NCBI GenBank assembly: GCA_951813065.1
Contig: CATOTH010000008.1
Location: 307,257-371,256, forward strand
Length of the DNA stretch: 64,000 nt
Reading direction: 5' to 3'
From: an uncultured Bryobacterales bacterium
GTDB lineage: Bacteria; Acidobacteriota; Terriglobia; Bryobacterales; UBA6623
In this document: in pieces, positions 61,237 to 64,000 of the stretch
Layout of the letters: each line of letters starts with the position of its first letter
How positions within the stretch are numbered: the first letter of the stretch is position 1
The notes under the pieces: generated by a model
The model's database searches: none
What the model was told of the DNA's origin: nothing
What the model saw: only the letters and a program-made list of their open reading frames with translations
Translations under genes and position numbers: made by a program

Positions 61237-62424
61237 ATGCAGGGAGTTCTTGACGGAGTCCGTGTTCTTGACTTCGGGCGTTTCATCGCCGGTCCATGGT
61301 GTGCGGCCCTTCTCGGTGATTTCGGAGCCGACGTGATTCGTGTGGAGAAGATTGATGGAGGAGAGGACCGGTTCATCAGCAAGATCAGCGACAAGGACGG
61401 TGCCGGAGCGATGTTTCTCCAGGTGAATCGCAATAAAAGATGTCTCACACTGGACCCCACGACCGCCGAGGGTCGAGACATCCAGCAGCGGTTGATTTCC
61501 ACGGCCGATATCGTTGTTGCCAACATGCCCCAACGGGCTCTTGAGACACTTGGCCTGGACTACGCGTCGCTGACAGCGGTGCGCCCGGACATCATCCTTG
61601 TGTCCAACACCTGCTTCGGAACGACGGGTCCGTACGGGCGGAAACTGGGATTTGACGGACTCGCGCAGGCCATGTGCGGGAACATGCACCTTACAGGCAC
61701 GCCAGAGGAACCGATGAAGTCGTACTCGCCTTGGGTGGACTTCGGCACGGCATCCCTCTGTGCGCTCGGAGCGGTCGTGGCCCTGATGGCCAGGCAGCAA
61801 ACTGGGCGTGGACAGGAGGTTCAGGGTGCATTGGTGTCTACAGCGCTCACCACCGCGAGTCCCGCGCTCATCGAGCAGGCCGTTCGTGCTCCGAATCGCG
61901 TCGCAACCGGAAACCGTGGACAACTCAACGCCCCGTCCGATGTTTTCGCTACCAAGGACGGGCACATCATGGTGCTGGTGATCGGACAGCCGATGTACGC
62001 GCGTTGGGCATCTCTGCTCGGGGAGGAGCATTGGCTTGAAGACGAGCGATTTGCGACAGACGACGAGCGGGGCGAGCACGGTGAATTGTTCAGTGCCCGC
62101 ATGGCTCAATGGTGCGAGGAACGGACAACGAAAGAGGCTCTGTCGGACCTTGATGCGGCCCGGGTGCCTGCAGGTCCCGTGTACAACCCGCAGCAGGCGC
62201 TCGACGATACCCACCTCAGGGAGGCGGGTTTCTTTGAGCATTTGGACTATCCTGGCGCACCTGGTCCGGCTCCTCTCACCACAACCCCTGTTCGCTTGCT
62301 CGAGACGCCCGGGAGGATCCGCACTCGGGCGCCGTTGCTCGGAGAGCACACCGATGAGATCCTTGGCACGCTTGGCTATAGTGCCGAGGAAATCGGGCAG
62401 ATGCGCTCTGCCCGGGTGGTTTAA
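61237..62424 (+). CDS. Class III CoA-transferase (CaiB/BaiF family)
   Basis: This 395-residue protein carries the family-III CoA-transferase fold. It begins LDGVRVLDFGRFIAGPWCAALLGDFGADVIRVEK, the canonical N-terminus. The catalytic Asp, which forms an acyl-aspartate anhydride, is in SYSPWVDFGTASLC (~residue 168). LNAPSDVFATKDGHIMVLVIG and RVPAGPVYNPQQALDDTHLREAGFF are standard C-terminal motifs. It moves CoA between an acyl-CoA and a carboxylic acid. The acid cannot be read: formyl, succinyl, carnitine and others are all in the family. The ATG at 61237 follows GGGAGGAG. It is convergent with hisS. Confidence 0.93.
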   Translation: MQGVLDGVRVLDFGRFIAGPWCAALLGDFGADVIRVEKIDGGEDRFISKISDKDGAGAMFLQVNRNKRCLTLDPTTAEGRDIQQRLISTADIVVANMPQRALETLGLDYASLTAVRPDIILVSNTCFGTTGPYGRKLGFDGLAQAMCGNMHLTGTPEEPMKSYSPWVDFGTASLCALGAVVALMARQQTGRGQEVQGALVSTALTTASPALIEQAVRAPNRVATGNRGQLNAPSDVFATKDGHIMVLVIGQPMYARWASLLGEEHWLEDERFATDDERGEHGELFSARMAQWCEERTTKEALSDLDAARVPAGPVYNPQQALDDTHLREAGFFEHLDYPGAPGPAPLTTTPVRLLETPGRIRTRAPLLGEHTDEILGTLGYSAEEIGQMRSARVV

Positions 62425-62455
62425 CCAATCGTCGAGTACGGTCCGGCAGCCGCGT

Positions 62456-63871
62456 CTAGGAACCCCTGCCCAACAACTGGCGCAACACGTCCACGATCTC
62501 CGCCCTTGGCACCTCTTGTTGCCCGAATCGTGCCGACTTCCATGCAGCGTTCTCTTCGATTCCAGCGCCGTGCTCGCGCGCGACGGCCATTTGCTTGACC
62601 GTCAACACACCGCGTTCGGCTTCGCTGCTTCCCAGCAAGATCGCATAGGGAATCCCGAGCTTGTCGGCGCGCTTGAGCTGCTTTCCGAGCCGCCCTCCGG
62701 AAACATCAACCTCGGTTCGGATTCCAGCCCGTCGCAGGTCAAAAGCTACAAGCATGCATTCCCGCGACAGGCCCGGGTCCATGACAGTGACAAGGACTTC
62801 GGCCGCCGTCTTGACCTGTCCGGCCTTCCCGATGTGTTCTAACGCGGCCAGGAGACGATCAACGCCCATGGAAGCTCCCGTTGCTGGGATCTCAGGTCCT
62901 CCGAAGCGAGCAACAAGGCCGTCATAGCGTCCGCCTCCGAACACGGACCCGAACTGCGGGGCGTCCAGCAGCACAGCTTCGAAGACCGGTCCGGTGTAGT
63001 AGGCCAGCCCGCGGGCTATGCTCACGTCGATGTTCACTTGGTCGCTGTGGTACCCGAGGGCATCGAGATTCCCCGAGATGTCCTCCATCACGGCGAGCTC
63101 TTCCGAGCTGCCATCGATTCCGGCTAGGAAGCTGGCAAGCCGCTGCAGGACGTCGCCACGGCTCTTGTTCTTGATCGCGAGAAATTCCTCGATGATGCTG
63201 ACCTGCTCCTCTGCCAGCCCAACTCCTCGGATTGGATCCCCTGACGCATCGGTGTAGCCGGCGCTCAACTCCAGCTTCACTTTGCCAATGCCGATCTTGC
63301 CGATCTTGTCGAGCACTCGGAACACGTCACCGGCAAGGTGCTCTGCAATTCCGGCGCGCTTGAGCAGCAGGTTCAGAACCTTGCGGCTGGAGAACCTCAC
63401 GAGGAATGGCCCGGCTTCGATCGCGGTAAGCGAATCGCAAATCGCCGCGAGGATTTCCACATCAGCCCGCCCGCAGGGAGCCCCGACAGCGTCGAGGTCG
63501 AACTGCGTGAACTGGCGGAAGCGTCCCGGGTCCGGCTTGTCGGCTCGCCAGACCTGAGCGACTTGATACCGGCGGAAGGGTAGCGGAATGTTGGGGTACT
63601 GGCTTACGACCCGCGAGAGCGGAACCGTCAAATCGAAACGCAGACCCAATGCCTCATCCTCGGGATTCGAGACGCGAAAAATCGATTGCTGAGCCTCTTG
63701 GCCGGCGGACCCGGACAGCACGTCAAGGTACTCAATTGCCGGAGTGCCAAGCGGAGAGAAGCCGTAGTTCTCGTACACGCCACGCACCGTGTCGATCAGG
63801 CGTTGCCTGGCGATCATCTGTTCCGGCAGCAAGTCGCGCAGGCCGCGGGAGAGAGTGGGCTTGATGCTCAT
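62456..63871 (-). CDS. hisS: Histidyl-tRNA synthetase
   Basis: This 471-residue class II synthetase charges tRNA-His. Motif 2 is FRQFTQFDLDAVG, preceded by PFRRYQVAQVWRADKP; the histidine-specific elements are LAYYTGPVFEAV and FGGGRYDGLVARFGG, and motif 3 is ATGASMGVDRLLAAL. The C-terminal anticodon-binding domain has YAILLGSSEAERGVLTVKQM. N-terminal GLRDLLPEQMIARQRLIDTVR is typical. Full length; the ATG at 63871 follows AGCTTTCCGG with no strong ribosome-binding site. It is convergent with the CoA-transferase, 31 bp apart. Confidence 0.96.
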   Translation of the reverse strand: MSIKPTLSRGLRDLLPEQMIARQRLIDTVRGVYENYGFSPLGTPAIEYLDVLSGSAGQEAQQSIFRVSNPEDEALGLRFDLTVPLSRVVSQYPNIPLPFRRYQVAQVWRADKPDPGRFRQFTQFDLDAVGAPCGRADVEILAAICDSLTAIEAGPFLVRFSSRKVLNLLLKRAGIAEHLAGDVFRVLDKIGKIGIGKVKLELSAGYTDASGDPIRGVGLAEEQVSIIEEFLAIKNKSRGDVLQRLASFLAGIDGSSEELAVMEDISGNLDALGYHSDQVNIDVSIARGLAYYTGPVFEAVLLDAPQFGSVFGGGRYDGLVARFGGPEIPATGASMGVDRLLAALEHIGKAGQVKTAAEVLVTVMDPGLSRECMLVAFDLRRAGIRTEVDVSGGRLGKQLKRADKLGIPYAILLGSSEAERGVLTVKQMAVAREHGAGIEENAAWKSARFGQQEVPRAEIVDVLRQLLGRGS

Positions 63872-64000
63872 ATGCCGGAAAGCTCAACGATATCACGGGC
63901 ATTGGAGGCTCCAATCCGATGCGGCGATATCGATTTGACGCCACGCGGTGGACTCGGTTGTGGCAATTACACAGCGCATTCGCAAATATTGTGAAAAAAG
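63872..64000. other. Right edge, no gene seen
   Basis: This is 129 bp upstream of hisS, ending AT-rich. It probably contains the hisS promoter; the window ends before any further gene. Confidence 0.5.

Noticed and set aside
1..64000. CRISPR arrays, rRNA, tRNA and tmRNA genes
   Set aside because: I looked for regularly spaced repeats, T-loop words and rRNA words on both strands and saw none convincing. A covariance-model scan would be decisive.

Overview
The window looks like a chromosomal segment from a GC-rich, Gram-negative heterotroph, most likely an acidobacterium (Bryobacterales/Solibacter-like); a planctomycete is the main alternative. The case rests on protein types: a DUF1549/DUF1553 planctomycete-type cytochrome c, a secretin fused to a C-terminal cohesin-like domain and followed by pseudopilins, split GcvPA/GcvPB, UxaE-type tagaturonate epimerase, sulfatases and DUF1080. 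This is inferred from gene content; no rRNA, tRNA or CRISPR array was seen.

Region 1 (1-9.7 kb) is an accessory island. Its left part is mobile-element debris: a membrane-protein pseudogene, a cut-off AlpA-type regulator, an IS110 transposase tail, an ISAs1 transposase tail, the 3' end of a group II intron lying inside an IS21 istB gene, and the IS21 terminal repeats. Its right part carries an intact two-gene operon, a GHKL/HSP90-fold ATPase overlapping by 4 nt with a calcineurin-like phosphoesterase that has a helical-repeat tail. Next to it is a P4-type tyrosine integrase broken by a frameshift and a stop. The operon has lower GC than its surroundings and is the best candidate here for an undescribed, possibly defensive, system.

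Region 2 (9.7-34.9 kb) is housekeeping: two SDR proteins, a secreted sulfatase and an RfbD-like reductase; a sulfate-activation cluster (sat, APS-reductase-type cysH, cysC) behind a promoter with a palindromic operator-like site; a Na+/Ca2+ antiporter; the large cytochrome c; NUDIX and mutS2; smpB; secretin plus two pseudopilins; sppA; efp; an amidase; a DUF1080 lipoprotein.

Region 3 (34.9-51.9 kb) is mainly catabolic: FAA-family hydrolase, OsmC, an enolase-superfamily dehydratase plus a decayed copy of its C-terminus, SMP-30 lactonase, the glycine-cleavage operon gcvT-H-PA-PB, a cytoplasmic sulfatase, proC, a Tat-type phosphodiesterase and uxaC. An ISNCY-like transposase fragment lies at 45 kb.

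Region 4 (52-64 kb) begins with an internally deleted ISAs1 transposase. It continues with an overlapping GCS2-ligase/N-formylglutamate-amidohydrolase pair, a large secreted beta-propeller/PHP protein, a homocysteine methyltransferase homologue, uxaE, a class III CoA-transferase and hisS. UxaC and UxaE together point to hexuronate use through tagaturonate epimerisation.
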